Position numbers and translations under genes: made by a program | Shown: positions 41,601-57,459 of the stretch, one piece after another | How positions within the stretch are numbered: the stretch's first letter is position 1 | Layout: every line of letters begins with the position of its first letter | From: Lanius collurio | Lineage: Eukaryota; Chordata; Aves; Passeriformes; Laniidae | NCBI GenBank assembly: GCA_020086605.1 | Contig: JACBWW010000015.1 | Location: 10,357,097-10,421,096 of the forward strand | Direction: 5' to 3' | Length of the DNA stretch: 64,000 bases | The notes under the pieces: generated by a model | Database searches by the model: none | What the model saw: only the letters and a program-made list of their open reading frames with translations | What the model was told of the DNA's origin: nothing

Positions 41601-44600
41601 TTTCTGTTCTCCCCCGTGTCAAGAAAAGAGGAACCAATGGAATGCTTAGGCTGTCTCATTGTAGCTAGGAAGTTTGTTTTCATGGTCAGCAGAGAGGTGG
41701 GTGGTAGCTAAAACAGTGAGCAATGACAGATCCACTGAACGGTTGCATGAAAGGATTTTGCTACCCTGAGCTTTCTCAAATGACTGTAAAAGAAGCTTAG
41801 GAAGATTAATTTCCTTTGACTAAAACTAGCCTGCATTAATAGTAACGAATTGGTGTCTGGTATTACATTCTTCAGAACAAAGTTTCTTGTAAGATGCTGT
41901 CTCTTTCTACTGCATATACTATACTGGTGCTTATGTTAGATGGCACACTTTCCTTCTGTAAGCTTTGGCATGATTTGCAATTTTCTGTCAGGATGATTCC
42001 TCAACCAGTGGACTTACACTAGATTCATGATTTGTTCTGATTGCAGCTATAAACGATGAGACCGAGAGAAGGCATGCAAAATTTATCCTTATGTAGGTTT
42101 TGTTTTCCTTCTTAATCTAGAAGAAAAACTTGAAAAAAACATCTTGGATTTCTGCCAAATGCAATTATGTTCAGTTTTCTTTGTGGAATGTAATTTCTTT
42201 CTGACAGTCAGGAGCAAACTGCAGAGTTGCATTGCTTTGCCAACGTGAACAGAGAAACTTATTACTTGGCAAATAGGAGTTGTAACATTGACATTAGCAC
42301 AAAAAGCCTGAGCTGAGCTTATCTGGCAAACCAACCTTACATAAATGATTATTTTTAAAAATGTTTTCAGTTAACCCTCAAAAGGTTATCTGCTCTCTGT
42401 GTCCTTGTAATAAAGGACGTTAGAGATACTGAAAGATATGTAAAATATGAGCAAGAATATGACATTAGTATTACTGGTACTTCCATGAGTTGAGTGAAAT
42501 AAAATGCAGAAAGCTTGGAGGGATGTACAGGAAATAAGGGGGGGGAACAGGATGGGGTGGGTAGGGTAAGTATATTGGCTGTGTTTTACTAGCAAACAGC
42601 TGCTGTTCTGAAAATATATGTTTGATCGCAATTATTGATGCAGTTTTCCTTTAGGACACCAATAAAAAAATTTAATTCTTAGCTTCAAATTTTCTATCTG
42701 ATCAACGCAGAGAGAGATGATGAGGAGTTTATTGACTTTTCCCATTAAGAAATCAAGATTTTTCCTTTAAAAAGAAGGGAAATGCCTCCACCCAGAGTGT
42801 TATCATTATAATCAAACTATTTTAACTCTGCTAGCCAGCTGTAAAAAAGAGGCCAAACAATATATTTTTTTTTCCTTTGTTGTAGATTTGTTAAAGACCG
42901 CAAATAGAAATAAATGTAATATGAAAAGCTATTAGTTAAAAATATTTGGTGTTTGCTAATTCCATTTACTAAGGACACAGTAAACTATTTTTTTTTCTAT
43001 TTGAGGACAATGTAAGTAAGAATTCACATCTTCAGTTTGCATAGCCTATGTTCTTTTCTTTACTAGATTTTTTAATATCATTATGTATACAAGGCAAAAT
43101 ACCCCAAAAGTTATTTAAGATGGTGATGTATTGGCAACAAATGCTGGGAAAAAGTACCAAAACCAAAACACCACAAACGAAACCCAAACCACTTCTAGCT
43201 TCTGTGATGATGAACAAATTCAGGCAGTCTATTTCATTGTATGTTCTCCTGTGGGGAGGAAGCTGGGAGCAGTCTTTCTATAGCTTTTAATGAAGAAGTA
43301 CTAGCAAATGGTCATAAATTCTCTTATATGGAAAGTGTTAGCATATGAAAGAAAGTTATAAACTCTAAGGAAATAATTGCTGATTCAAAACCAAAAATCA
43401 CCTTTCTTTTCTGTTTTATAAGCAGTAAAAGACCAAAGCAAAGATTCACTATCAAGTTAAAGTTTTCTTTTCATATTATTTTACTCATTATTCATAACAT
43501 ACATCATGATTTGTAGAATGTCAAGTTCTTCAGGAGAACAGAATTGCAGTGGAATCACTGTTAAGATAATTGTTCAATTCTATCTTTTTAAGTATGACAA
43601 AAATAATTAGAGTTTCTCAATGTAATTTTAAAAGTACCTTGCCATTTCTATTTGAATTTTTAGGAGAACAAAATTGAGATTGTAGTCATTTTTTTACTGT
43701 CATGAAATATATTTTCCAAAAGGTAAAAAACCACTTTTCTGTATTTTTTGCTGTTGATGTTTGAAGGCGCTGTGTCAAAGATGTTTGTGTGTCAGTATAG
43801 ATAGAGGGTTTTTTAATTACTTAGTTTGTGAGTTAGTCAATAAGACACTAAATGCTTGTCAACATGCAGTGTCAAATAGCTGTTTGCACTTCACCATTCC
43901 TTTTCAAATGCTGCTTACAACATTAAGTTCAGTTGGTATTGAGTAGTTTGCTTTAATTAACAAAACAAACATTGAACTCAGTATAACAATAAGCTAGGGA
44001 CATTTATTTTGTAGTTGTAAAAAAACCCCAAACTAACCAACCAGACAAAACTCACCACTACCAACAAAAAATGCTATCCATAAAATTCTAACTCTCTTGA
44101 GTGTCATCATGTGTGAATTCTATTGAAATACTAACATAAAATAACCAGAGGGGTGTTTCATCCGCTGTTTCTATGAAAAAGAAGGGAGAAACCATAACAT
44201 AGACACCCATTTACTTAAAAAATAGCAACAATACCTAAAGATATCATATGCTGCAATGAGTCATTTAAAAGGCTGTAACAGGTAAGTGTGCTTCAAAGCA
44301 ATATCTAATAATTTAGCATAAGGAATGGTAAACTAGTCTCCAGACTGCACTGCAGCAGCTGAATTTTTATACACTCCATCCTATGCCCTATTTTGTTCAC
44401 AAATACATTTGGCAGAGATTAGGCAAAAAATTTTAGACAGCAATAACAGTATCCATTTTCCAGTTAAAACATAAGTACCTGTAGTGTGGCTCTTTTGAAT
44501 TGCTGTTCTTTTATCTTCCACTAAAAATGTTGTTGAAGAGGAACACTTTGAAAACATGTGTTCAGCCAGTAAGAGGGGAAAAAATAAATTGATCTTCCGC

Positions 44601-45518
44601 TTCATATAGTTTAGAAAGAGATAAATATCCAAACATCCAATAAGGAAATTTTTTGAAGTTAGTTGTGTGGGTTATTCTGAAGGGAAATCCAGTGGTATTG
44701 GTTCACATAATCAAAGGTAAAAATTAAGTCTTAAAGAGGGTCCCTTTTTTTGATCTCTGCAGTGGTAACATGCAATGATACATTGAAGATTTGGTAGAAA
44801 TTTTTTCTGTGTAACCTAAGGGCTAAATAGAAACCTATAGTTATCTTAAGAAAGTCAAGTTATTGACAGGATTACTAGGTAGGTTAATTTTTAGATATGT
44901 TGTCTTCTTCTTCCAATGAACAACTAGCAGAATCACTGGAAGCACAGAGTTGTGCAATGTGAAATTTAGTTGCCCAAACATATTTGGATGAAGAAATACA
45001 GTGAGACATATGTGTTTTGAATAATATTTTGAGTGTATTTAAAGAATGAAAACTGAGAAATTAAAGGGAATTTCATAGATGCTTCAGTTTTCATGTTTAA
45101 ATTTCAGTTTACAAAAAGACTCAAGATGTTATAGTAAAAGTCATCTTGAATGAAATATGAGATTAAATTATCTGGGTAAGAACAAAAACTGGAAAGCAAG
45201 AACTGAAAAAAATAAATCCCAATAAGTTGGAAAATCCATAGGTAAGATCGTGGAGGAATGCAGGTACAGTCACAATGAACCAGAAGTTAATATAGCCCAG
45301 TATTTAGTCATTGATAACATCCAAAGGATAGAATGTAAGAATAAGGCAGCACATAGTAATATTTTCTATCAAAGTTCTTTTACTGTGCAACTTACGGACT
45401 TCCTGAGTGAGGTATTGTACTTGAAGTTTTTGCTTTTGCAAGCTTTTGATAAAGTCTTCAATAGGAATTGAGGAATTTATAGAAGAGGTTACAAAGTTTG
45501 TGAAGAAACAAATAAGGA

Positions 45519-46170
45519 GGAACTGGTTGGAGATGTGAAGGTGAGGATGACATTGGCTGCAGCGACTATGAGATGGCAGAGTTGAGGAGCCTAAGCTGGG
45601 CAAAGAGCTGTACAACCATGGACTTCAGGAGAGGAGACTTCAGCCTATTCAAGGATGTGCTTGGAAGAATCCCATAGAAGATCATGCTGAAGGAAAATGG
45701 GGTCTAAGAGAGATGATTGATTTTCAAGGATAACCTCCTCTATGCTCAAGAACAGGCTTTTGCAATGAACAGTAAATCAAAAGCAGCCAGAAGTCTGTAT
45801 TCATGAACAATGAGCTCTTGAGAGAATTCAAATAAAAGGAAAAAGGTGTAAGGAACAACAGGTGACCCAGGAAGAACATGGGGACTCTATTTGAATGTGC
45901 AGATAAGGAAAGAAAAAGCCATCCCAGAACTGGATCTGGTGAGAGACATGAAGGTCTACAGAGTTTCAGGACTGCATCAGCAGCAAAAGAAAGACAGGGA
46001 AAATATGGACCTTTTTTTTGAGCTGGCGTGGAACCCAGTGCCTAAAGACGTAGAAGACGATGATGTACTAAAAGCCTCCTTTGCCTCAGTCTTGACCACA
46101 AACACCTGCTTTCAGGAATCCCAGATCACCGAAATCAGTTTACAGTAGTAGTGCTTCTGTAATGTATCAC
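45519..46170 (+). mobile_element. CR1 LINE ORF2 fragment, sense
   Basis: The sequence matches in order, with many gaps, the CR1 ORF2 region between endonuclease and reverse transcriptase: GGCTGCAGCGACTATGAGATGG, CATGGACTTCAGGAGAGG, CTTGGAAGAATCCCATAG, then the stretch read in one frame as LKASFASVLTTN. An open run of 85 codons at 45891-46148 is the longest surviving piece and is not a host gene. The copy is 5'- and 3'-truncated and frame-broken. It lies less than 800 bp upstream of an FSTL5 exon, in the same orientation. Confidence 0.65.
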
Positions 46171-46400
46171 TGAACCTAATGAGGAGAAATGAAGAAAAAT
46201 GAGGTGGTTTTTTTATGGTCTGTCTGTTCATTAGAGAGGATGACAACACTTCCGCAGGATATCATTTAACTTGTTAATTTTTTCAGAAATTTGGGGTTTC
46301 CCTCTGGTCAGATCCAATCCTCAACAGCTTTTCTTCTTCAAATAACTGGCATAGCTAAATATTGCTTCTGCAGAGTTTAACTAGTTGTTAAAATAAAAGT

Positions 46401-46686
46401 TGTGAAGGTGCCTCTCCCCTGAAGTCCCTGGGGGAGGGACCCTGCAGGTTACGGGTCTGTCCCTGTCCCCATGTCACGTGTGGCCCATACCTGTTCCTGA
46501 CTGGGTGGTTTGGGTGCCCAGGCCTGGGCAGAGAGCAGGGTCCCATTGCTGGGGTCTGCCTGGGAACTCCAGCCATGGGGCTGGAGGAATAAATCATCTC
46601 TGAACATCTAAAGAAATATCGCTTCATCTTTCCTTCCAAGTTCATCGCTGTCTTATACTTGTTGTAAGGATTTCCCCATTACAACA
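46401..46686 (+). mobile_element. Solo LTR with 6-bp target duplication, sense
   Basis: A 286-bp, relatively GC-rich element starts TGTGAAGG and ends TTACAACA, so it has TG...CA termini. The hexamer AAAAGT lies immediately on both sides (46395-46400 and 46687-46692), a perfect 6-bp target-site duplication. It carries a poly(A) signal AATAAA at 46588-46593 followed by a U5-like tail. These are the marks of a solo LTR of an endogenous retrovirus; a 6-bp duplication fits the alpha/beta (ERVK-like) group. No internal viral genes remain. It is sense to FSTL5 and ends 224 bp before the next exon. Confidence 0.88.
46588..46593 (+). promoter_or_regulatory. LTR poly(A) signal AATAAA
   Basis: A canonical hexamer inside the solo LTR at the expected place upstream of the R-U5 boundary. 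Because the LTR is in the sense direction of FSTL5 it could in principle end transcripts inside this intron; nothing in the sequence proves use. Confidence 0.6.
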
Positions 46687-46910
46687 AAAAGTTTTATTTT
46701 CTTTTACAGTCACAATATAGGTAAGAAGAATAAACAACTCTGCTGTTCATAAGTATAATATTTGAATTTCAGATTACTGTCAGATATTCTAATTTAATAT
46801 TTGTGATGTCTGATCTTTGTATCACAGCTTTGTTGCCAAGATGACGAGCATAATTATTGTAGAGATGTGGACTTAATTATGATAACCTTGTTTTTAATCT
46901 TTCCTGGTAG

Positions 46911-47120
<210 letters not shown>

Positions 47121-50100
47121 TAATACAAAAAGATATATAATTTTTTTCTTCATTGTTCTCCTTCAAATAAACTTAAAAATAATGAAACACAATAATTTTA
47201 ATTAATTACTTCTACACCAATAACTATTAAAAGATGTAGATAGCCCAGAGGGCTTGCTTTGCACCTGTGATGTTATGCAGAGCAATAAGTGGTTTATATA
47301 TGCATGTATACACAGATAAAGTAGTTTTTGGTATTAATTTAGTAACCTGGACAACACATTGGGAAAAATAAATGTGTAAGTTTCTTATGTTACGAATGTT
47401 TTGCTGAATATAAGATTAATAGAATACACTTCCCAGAAGGCTTTGTAATTGATGCAGGCTTCTAAATTCACATTTATGATATTGAAATCTACCAATGATT
47501 TTAGTAGATTAACTTGAGGCACCTGGATTTGAAATCTTGTTTTTTACTTTCTCCTACATTTGTTCAAGTTCCAGGTAACACTTCATAGAATTTTGTACTT
47601 GGACAAAACTTAACTGCTTTGTTAGTCGTGCCCTGAAGACAGGCCTTTACCTTCTCCCGAGCTGGTGTACCCTGTCCTAGCTGCTTTTCCTATATGTAAT
47701 TTATTTCCTAAATTATTTATTTTCCTAAATTATTTTAAGCATGATAAAGGGTGTGCTTTATCACCACTGAGATTTACTGTCCTTTTTTTTCTTTGAGTAC
47801 TTTAATGATATTTCAATTCATGTTTATCTTTGATTCTTAAGACTCCCTTTCTGCAGTAAACTAACAGTGTTTGTCATTCCATGTTCTTAATTAATCCTAT
47901 CCAAAATCGTGTGTGACCTCAATCTTCTCTAAATTTGCTTTGCATTAAGAGACTCTATTTCTCTCCTGAGGCATTCTCTAGCCCTAGTTTCCTGGCCAGT
48001 GCTGTTACAATCATTCTTTGTTTTGTTAGTTATTAATCACTTGCATAAACTCTTATTAGGTTGACTTTTTTTGACATCTCATTCAAGAATGCTGATTTTT
48101 TTTCTGTTATTCTTATCTTACATTTATATACATATAAAATACAACTTCCAAGATTATTTTGGCTTTTAATATGATTCATTTTTCTTTTAATAGCCTTTCC
48201 CCCCTTTTCTCTTGTTAGTATCTTCACATTTTAAATTACTTTGATATTTAGTACTTGTTGCACTTTTATAAACATACTGTCTCTGCTGTTACATTCCTCC
48301 AGGAAGCTGGCTTATAAGATTTATCTATGCATATATCTCAACCTTTTTTCCCCAACTTCTTCCCCTCCTGACCCACAACACATTGTAGATAGAGTGTTTG
48401 CTCTGAGCCAATACATGGTATCAACGTCTTTTCCTCCAAATTTTTCTTCTGGGATTATTTTCCATCATTTGAAAAGCCAGGTAGCAAGTACTGGCTAACC
48501 CTGTAAAGGGACTGAAGTGCAGTTTATTCATATTTTAATTCCTGCATACATAGCAGAGTTATTGGCAAGCTGAACACATTAGTAGGTTCTTGGCCAACAT
48601 TCTCTGCTGTTTTATGGGGTCTAGCTTACCCTAAATTATCAACAAAATCATATTTTCATCAACACATTCTTTACTGATCCCAATGTGTAAGTAATTCCCC
48701 AGAGGTGCATAGCAAGAGTAAAAATACTAGGATTTTTCATGTTTGGTTCAGTTCAGCACATAATGAGGCAAAACTTCACTTAAGTTGAAGAAGGTTTTCT
48801 GCAAGACTAGAAAATCAAGAAATACAATTTTAGAGAGCTGAAGGAGGACAAATGTAGATTTTTCTGGTGATAAAGTGTCTGTCAGGAAATTGGGTTTTTT
48901 TTAATCTGGAAACCTCTGTAAACCTCAGATAGCTGCTCTTCCAAAAGCTGGCACTGGAACGATACCTTCCTATATGATTTTGGATGTTGATTTTTTGGGG
49001 AGCAAGAAACGGGAAAAGGAGACCTTTTGAGCAGTAGGATTATTTTCTGTGAATGTTGTGGATAAATAGAGTTAAATCCATTGAGATTAAAGGTCAGATG
49101 AACAGCTCTTCCACAGTTTGAGTCTGTACTTCTAAGGAATAATCTTCTTAAACACAGGCATGATGGTCAGTACTTGGAGCAATGATAACGACTAATTAGT
49201 ATAATGATACTTGTATTAACTGGAGAGTCAGTCAAAAGGTTAATGGGATAAAGAGACTACATTGGTCACAAAGATCTAATATGAAGGTTCAGTGAAAACA
49301 ATGTAATTAGATTTTAAGTTCTTTCTTGGTTTCCATTTATGTGCAGCTATATATTTTTAGAAAAAAGATCATATATTTTAGGCGAGTATGCAATTATTGT
49401 ATATATAAATCTGATTTGCTTTTAAGATTAGAATCTAAGTTTTTTTTTAGTATTGAATTATCTGTCACAGTAGTAAAGAATAATGAGCTTCCATTGGAGT
49501 CTTAGAAATACATTTAATGAACACTGTAAAAGACTTGTTTTATAGTGAAAAAATCAGTCTACTTGTAGACAAATAAAATGGTAAAGTAAATATTGTAATC
49601 AAAGCGATAAGTTGATATTTAACACTTTTTCATATAAACTATAAAAAAAATGTGATCCGGAAGGAGTAACTCTTCCATGACAATCTTAATCATTGTTATC
49701 TACATACTACTTAAAAATATCATTGCATATAATTTTGAGATTATATGACTCAGACTTTACGACAAAATGAATTTGAGTCTCTTAGTTTGATCTTTATTTT
49801 TCTTCTAATATATCAGTGATACTTAAATAAGATCAGCAGTTTTGATACCTTAAGGTAAAGAAAGGAGAGCCCAGTCTCTTGGCCAGATATAAATTGGGAA
49901 TGTATAGTGTCTGAAGAGTTGTTTGTCAGCTTTGTTTTTCCAAAATATCTCAGTTTAACTGAAGAGTTATGATATACATCCCTAGAAGAACCTAGTTCAC
50001 TATAGTTATCACCTGTTTCTTTTTTAAACACATACATTTTCCCTGCATTCAAGACAGCTTGGATAGACTATTTTATCCCTTCCCTTCCCCCATCAGATCC

Positions 50101-52517
50101 AACTGTAATAATACTCAGGAGGTTTTATAGCAAATTTTAGAGGTATTGAATAGTTACATATCCACCATATTTGGAAACAACAGTCTCACATTGGTTATTG
50201 AATTGAAAGATAAGGAATATAGAATTCACTGAATTATGTGTTACACATTACTCTGCTAAATACAACCATGCAGTGTCTCCCCTATGTAATGATCTCTCCC
50301 TTATAAAGTAAGCTTCTTTAGGTTAAGATGCTAGAGCATATCTCTTTGAAAGTCAGCATGAACAATTAATTGTGTAATTAAAATTTCATTTCTGGTGATA
50401 TTTATGGGCAGTTACACAAAATAAAAGAGCCACAACAACAAAGAAAACCCCAAAACATACAACAAAAAAAAAAAGGTGATTCAAATGAGCCCCAAAGACT
50501 TTACATTGAACTTGTCACATCAAATTAACTTTTTAGACTGAGCCCATAACTGAATTTGTATTTCAGCTGTCTGCATGCCTCAGTTGCACAGTTCTTTCTA
50601 AGTAGAATATCACAAATAGGCTTCAGGGTAACATGAAATAAAAATTATAATGCAAAACAAGGGCTGAAAACATTATTAGTTGTAGATAACCTACCAGACA
50701 GAGATTTGCTGAGGAAAGAGGAAAATGGCAGTAAATAGAGGAAAGATCAGGCAAAAAATAAGCCGTACTGTCATGCAAGAACCTCTGTGCCTGGGAAAAC
50801 ACTGCTAAAGTGAACAGAATCCACTATAGAAATAGGGGGTAGTAAAAGAAATGTCAGACATACTTTCATTTGAGCAGTTCCTCTCCTTACTTTTGCAACT
50901 TCTAACAACCCTTAAATAATATAGTGACAATAACATTTTGTTATGCAGGGTGAGATTTTATTTGTTGGTTTAGGAAGAATTTGATTTCACTCATTGTATA
51001 TTCTAAAACTTTCTTAACAATAATATTACATCCAAAATATTGCATGCCTTTTGCCCAAATAAAAAAAAATAATTCTTTTTTCTATTCAATGAAAATTCTT
51101 TAAAATTGGACTGTTAAAAAAATTCTCTTCACATGTGCTCAGTAGAAGTCTGTTAAGGCGTAATAGTTAAATACGTACAAGGTTTTAATGCAATGAGAAT
51201 ATTTCACTGACACAAGAAGAGACAAGAAATATCCTTGCATATGTAGTCAGAACACAATTAATTGTAATGCATTGCTATTGGTCCTAAAAGTTGTTTCTGT
51301 TGCTGAGATGCTTGAGAGTGTTCAGTGATGGCAATCCTGTCTGTAAGGAATTGGAGGTCCTTGCTTTTCCAGAGACAAAGTGGAAGAATTAGCCATTTGG
51401 CTTTGCTGCAGTGAGAAATCCTCAACATGAGGTAGGCTACCTAAAGAGCCTTGTATCAAGAAATGCTGAACAGGCAAACATGAAAATTGGATTTTAGGAA
51501 GCGAGGCAGGGCAACACAGGGAGCTGAGGTGCCAAAAAGTGTTCAGACCACTGAATGTGCAGTCAAGCAGGGGTCAGTCACTGGGGAAGGCAAGGTCTCA
51601 GTATGGAGCACAGAGTTGCTGTGAAAGAGGAGATAGAACAGTGAAGAATAGGAGTGGGAATTTCAGGCTTTGGAGGAAAATAAAGAACCACTTCCATGAA
51701 AGCAAAGTCCTTTTCAGAAAATCATTATAATCCTTAAATCTCTGATTTTTATGTGCTCTTGCTCTCAGCTGGTAGTCTAAGAAACTAAAAGCCATAATGA
51801 CTAATTTTTAACCTTCTTCTATGTTATTATATTACATTTTTGCAATTTGCATATTCGGGTTATGTTGAAAAGACCATCCTCTCTAACTGGGTTTAAAATA
51901 CCCCTGAAACCTACTGATTTTTGCGTCTTCTCCGAGATAAAGTACATTTGCGTATTTCTTGCAATGTAGTAATGTAAGGCATTTCTATGATCTAATGGGA
52001 CAGCATACTGAGACATTCCTTGTAAATAGTTGAATAGGATTTGAAAATATTTAATCTCAGGCCAAAATAGACACAGTTAATTTTTGATCTTGTTATCTTC
52101 TTTCATTATCAACTGGTACTTCATCCTCCACCCAGCTGTGTTTTGTGACACAGCCTAAGTATTCCACATTCCAGCTGCAATAAAAAAAAATTTGGCAAAC
52201 AGAAAATATACTCTTTAATCCTATTACAGTTAATATTTTTTATTGTTAGAAACAACCTCAAGCAAGTTCTCTCTATTAAAAAATAAGGATAAGATAAATA
52301 GTTATTGATCTAAAAATTTTGCACAGCAGGATTTTTAAATCTTGCTGAACTATTGATTACCGATAGGAATATGTCCACTGTGATGTCACTGACACTACTA
52401 ATGTGTGGTATGTAGAAGTTTTTTATTTGGTAAGCATGTACTGCAGCAAGTTTTCAAACCTTGGAAAATTGATGTCAACAATTCTTATATTTTGTTAATA
52501 AAGAAACTCGTAAGACT

Positions 52518-53540
52518 GATCACAGAATCTGCTGAGTTGGAAGGGACCCATCAGGATCATTGAGTCCAGCTCCAGGTGCTGCACAGGACAGCCCAACAGT
52601 CACACCATGTGCCTGAGTGCATTGTCCAAGCACTTACTGAACTCTGTCATGCTTGGTGCTGTGACTGCTTTCCTGGGAGCCTGTTCCAGTGCCAGCCACC
52701 CTCTGGGTGAAGAGCTTTTTCCTGATATCCAGCTTAAACCTCCCCTGACACAGTTTCATACCACTCGCTCAGGTGCTGTCACTGGTCACCACAAAGAGAT
52801 CAGGGCCTGCCCCTACCCTTCACAAGGAAGCTGTGGTCTGCAATGAGGTTTCCCCTCAGTCTCCTCCAGGCTGAACAGACCTAGTGCCCACAGCCACTTC
52901 CGATATGGCTTCACCTCAATCAAAACCCTTCACGATCCTTGTGGCCCCGCTTTGGACATTCTCTAACTGCTCAATGTCTTTTGTATATTGTGATCCCCAA
53001 AACTGCACTCAGTGGTCAAGGTGAGGCTTCCCCGGTGGAGAGCAGAGTGGGATGCACCCTGGGACACACCTGGCCCTCCTGGCTGCCAGGGCATTGCTGG
53101 CATCAACCAGGACCCCTATGTCCCTTTCTACAGTGCTGCGCTCCAGCACCTCATTCCCCACTTTATACACACAACCAGAGTAGCCCCATCCCTGGTGCAG
53201 AATCTGGCATGCTCCCTTGTTAAACTTCTTGCAGTTGGTGATTGCCCATCTTTCTGCAGGACCTCTCTGCCCTTGAGGGAGTCAACAGCTTCTCCCAATT
53301 TGGTGTTGTCAGCAAAGTTCCTTAGTTTTCCTTCAAGTCCTGTGTTCAAGTCGTTAATGAGATGTTGAGGAGAGCTGGGCTGAGGACGGAGCCCTGTGGA
53401 ACCCCTCTAGTGACTGGATCCCAGCCAGATATTGCCCCATTCACTGTAACTCTTTGTTCCTGACCGATGAGCCAGTTGTTCACCCATTATGTAACATGAT
53501 TATCCAACTTTGTGGACATTTTGTCCAGAAGGGTACGTCT
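52518..53540 (-). mobile_element. CR1 LINE, antisense, 3' UTR and ORF2 C-terminus
   Basis: The + strand reads as a typical antisense CR1: ATCACAGAATC at the left (3') end, CCATGTGCCTGAGTGCATTG, TTCCTGATATCCAGCTTAAA, GTCTCCTCCAGGCTGAACAG, TTGTTAAACTTCTTGCAG, then GAGTCAACAGCTTCTCCCAA and on to GGACATTTTGTCCAGAAGG near 53530. The minus strand therefore encodes the end of ORF2 (for example FADNTKLGEAVDS, 53349-53128 frame) followed by the 3' UTR. Stops and small indels break the frame. About 1 kb is kept, making it the longest and least diverged CR1 piece of the window. Confidence 0.9.
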
Positions 53541-53554
53541 TGTTTAACAACATA

Positions 53555-53880
53555 ATGATCTGAATGATGGGGCAGAGTTCTGCCTTCAACAGTTTTGTAA
53601 ATGGCACCAAACTGGGAGGAGTGGCTGATAGACTACATAATCTTGCTGCTATTTATAGGGAGTTTGACAGGATGGAGAAATGAACCAGCAGGCATTTAGG
53701 AAGTTCAACAAGAAGTGCTAGAGTCCTGCACCCAGGGAAGAACAACTCCTGTGCACTAGTATATGCTGGGGACCACCTAGTGGAAAGCATCTTGGCAGAA
53801 AAGGACTTCAGTGGGAAGTCAGGTTGAGCATAAGCTAGTGATGTGTCCATGTGATAAAGAGGAAAAGTGATATTGTGGGT
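53555..53880 (+). mobile_element. CR1 LINE ORF2 fragment, sense, opposed to its neighbour
   Basis: TGATCTGAATGATGGGGCAG, then ACCAAACTGGGAGGAGTGGC, AGTTCAACAAGAAGTGC, CCTGCACCCAGGGAAGAAC and GGCAGAAAAGGACTTCAGTG match, in order, the CR1 ORF2 C-terminal region on the + strand. The element next to it on the left is CR1 on the minus strand, so the two lie 5' end to 5' end within about 15 bp. The right border is vague. Confidence 0.75.
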
Positions 53881-54367
53881 ACAGAAGGTCCTGTCTGAAC
53901 AGGTATAAAAAAGTATAAACCTGAACAGATTTTATGCAGGTAGAATGGATTGTTGATAGGTGTTTTGGAAGGAGGGAAAAGGTGGTGATGAAATGTTAAG
54001 GTTTGTGAAACAGGACAGTTACAATTTCTGTACAACATATCATGAGTTATTAATTGTACATTATTCATATTTTATAAAGGAATCAAAGGAAAAATAAAAG
54101 TCTTATTACTCAACTACAAACTATTGAACTAGAATTGAAGCATTTTTCTTTGATTCCACAGGCAGTGAAAAGAGGTTTTTCTCACAGAGTATTTTTTCTG
54201 CTTCATATATTTTCTGAGACAGAATTCTGCATTGAATGTCACTGAATATCTGACTAATACCACATCTGCGTGCTGTTATATATAGCTGCAGGGATCTTCT
54301 GAATTGCTTGCAATTATTTTTCTTAAAATGAAGATAATGTTCTTCACTGAATTATAATTGTTTTTGA

Positions 54368-56587
<2,220 letters not shown>

Positions 56588-57459
56588 TAATCAGTATTAA
56601 AACTATGAAACATTAAATAAATTGGGTTTGTGTAGATAGCTGATTTAAAAAAATTAAGTTCAATTAATGGTATCCAAGAGTCACCGAAGGCAGAGTGCGC
56701 AATCTGCACTATCTTTAGAAGTAAAATGAAATCCCTGATTCATTCTGTGAATCATCCTATTTTTTACATTGCTGGTAAATTTTGGATAGTTTCCTCATGA
56801 TAGATGTGTTGCATATGAAGGGAATGTGAAAGGAAAAAGGAACTGAATATCTATATATGGCAACTATTAGTGTGTTTTCCAGTGGTTGATGGAGGTGTGA
56901 GAGAAAGACCTTTTTTCCTGTATGTTCTTGAGATATAACACGAGTCAAAATTGGCCCTCATGACATAAAAGTGATCATAAGACTTGATCTCACCTACTGA
57001 AGTGCCCAGCAGGTCCAGATTAGTTCCAGTCTTCCCATGCTGTCTTATGCCTGGATGACTGTGGTTCTTCAGGAATGTGGAGCAGCAATGAGCACATTCA
57101 CTTGCTATGTAAGGAGTTAAATGTGCCAAAGAAATCACTATCACTACTTAACAAGTAGCTTTCTTTATCCTCTGTTAAATAGTAGTGGTATTTATAAACC
57201 CTGATTACCTATTATTTGTCTAACTTGGTATTTCTTTCTTGTTACCTCACTTTGCTTAGAAAAATCCATTCCTGAGTTTCTATTTCACCCATTTTTTGTT
57301 TGATTGTTTTAGTTGGTTGTTTTTTGTTTTTTTTTTTCTTTTGAATCTTTTACTTTAATGACTACTATATATTTATTAGAAATACATCTAGTAAAATGAT
57401 AGTTGTCTTTCTAGTGAGTGTGATTGCATTAATCTAAGATATTCCTCTTTTTTTAAAAG

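Noticed and set aside
45891..46148. 85-codon frame considered as a host exon
   Set aside because: Order and wording of the nucleotide sequence match CR1 ORF2 (LKASFASVLT region); it is part of the transposon remnant.
53012..53368. 118-codon frame
   Set aside because: Antisense reading of the CR1 ORF2 end and 3' UTR.
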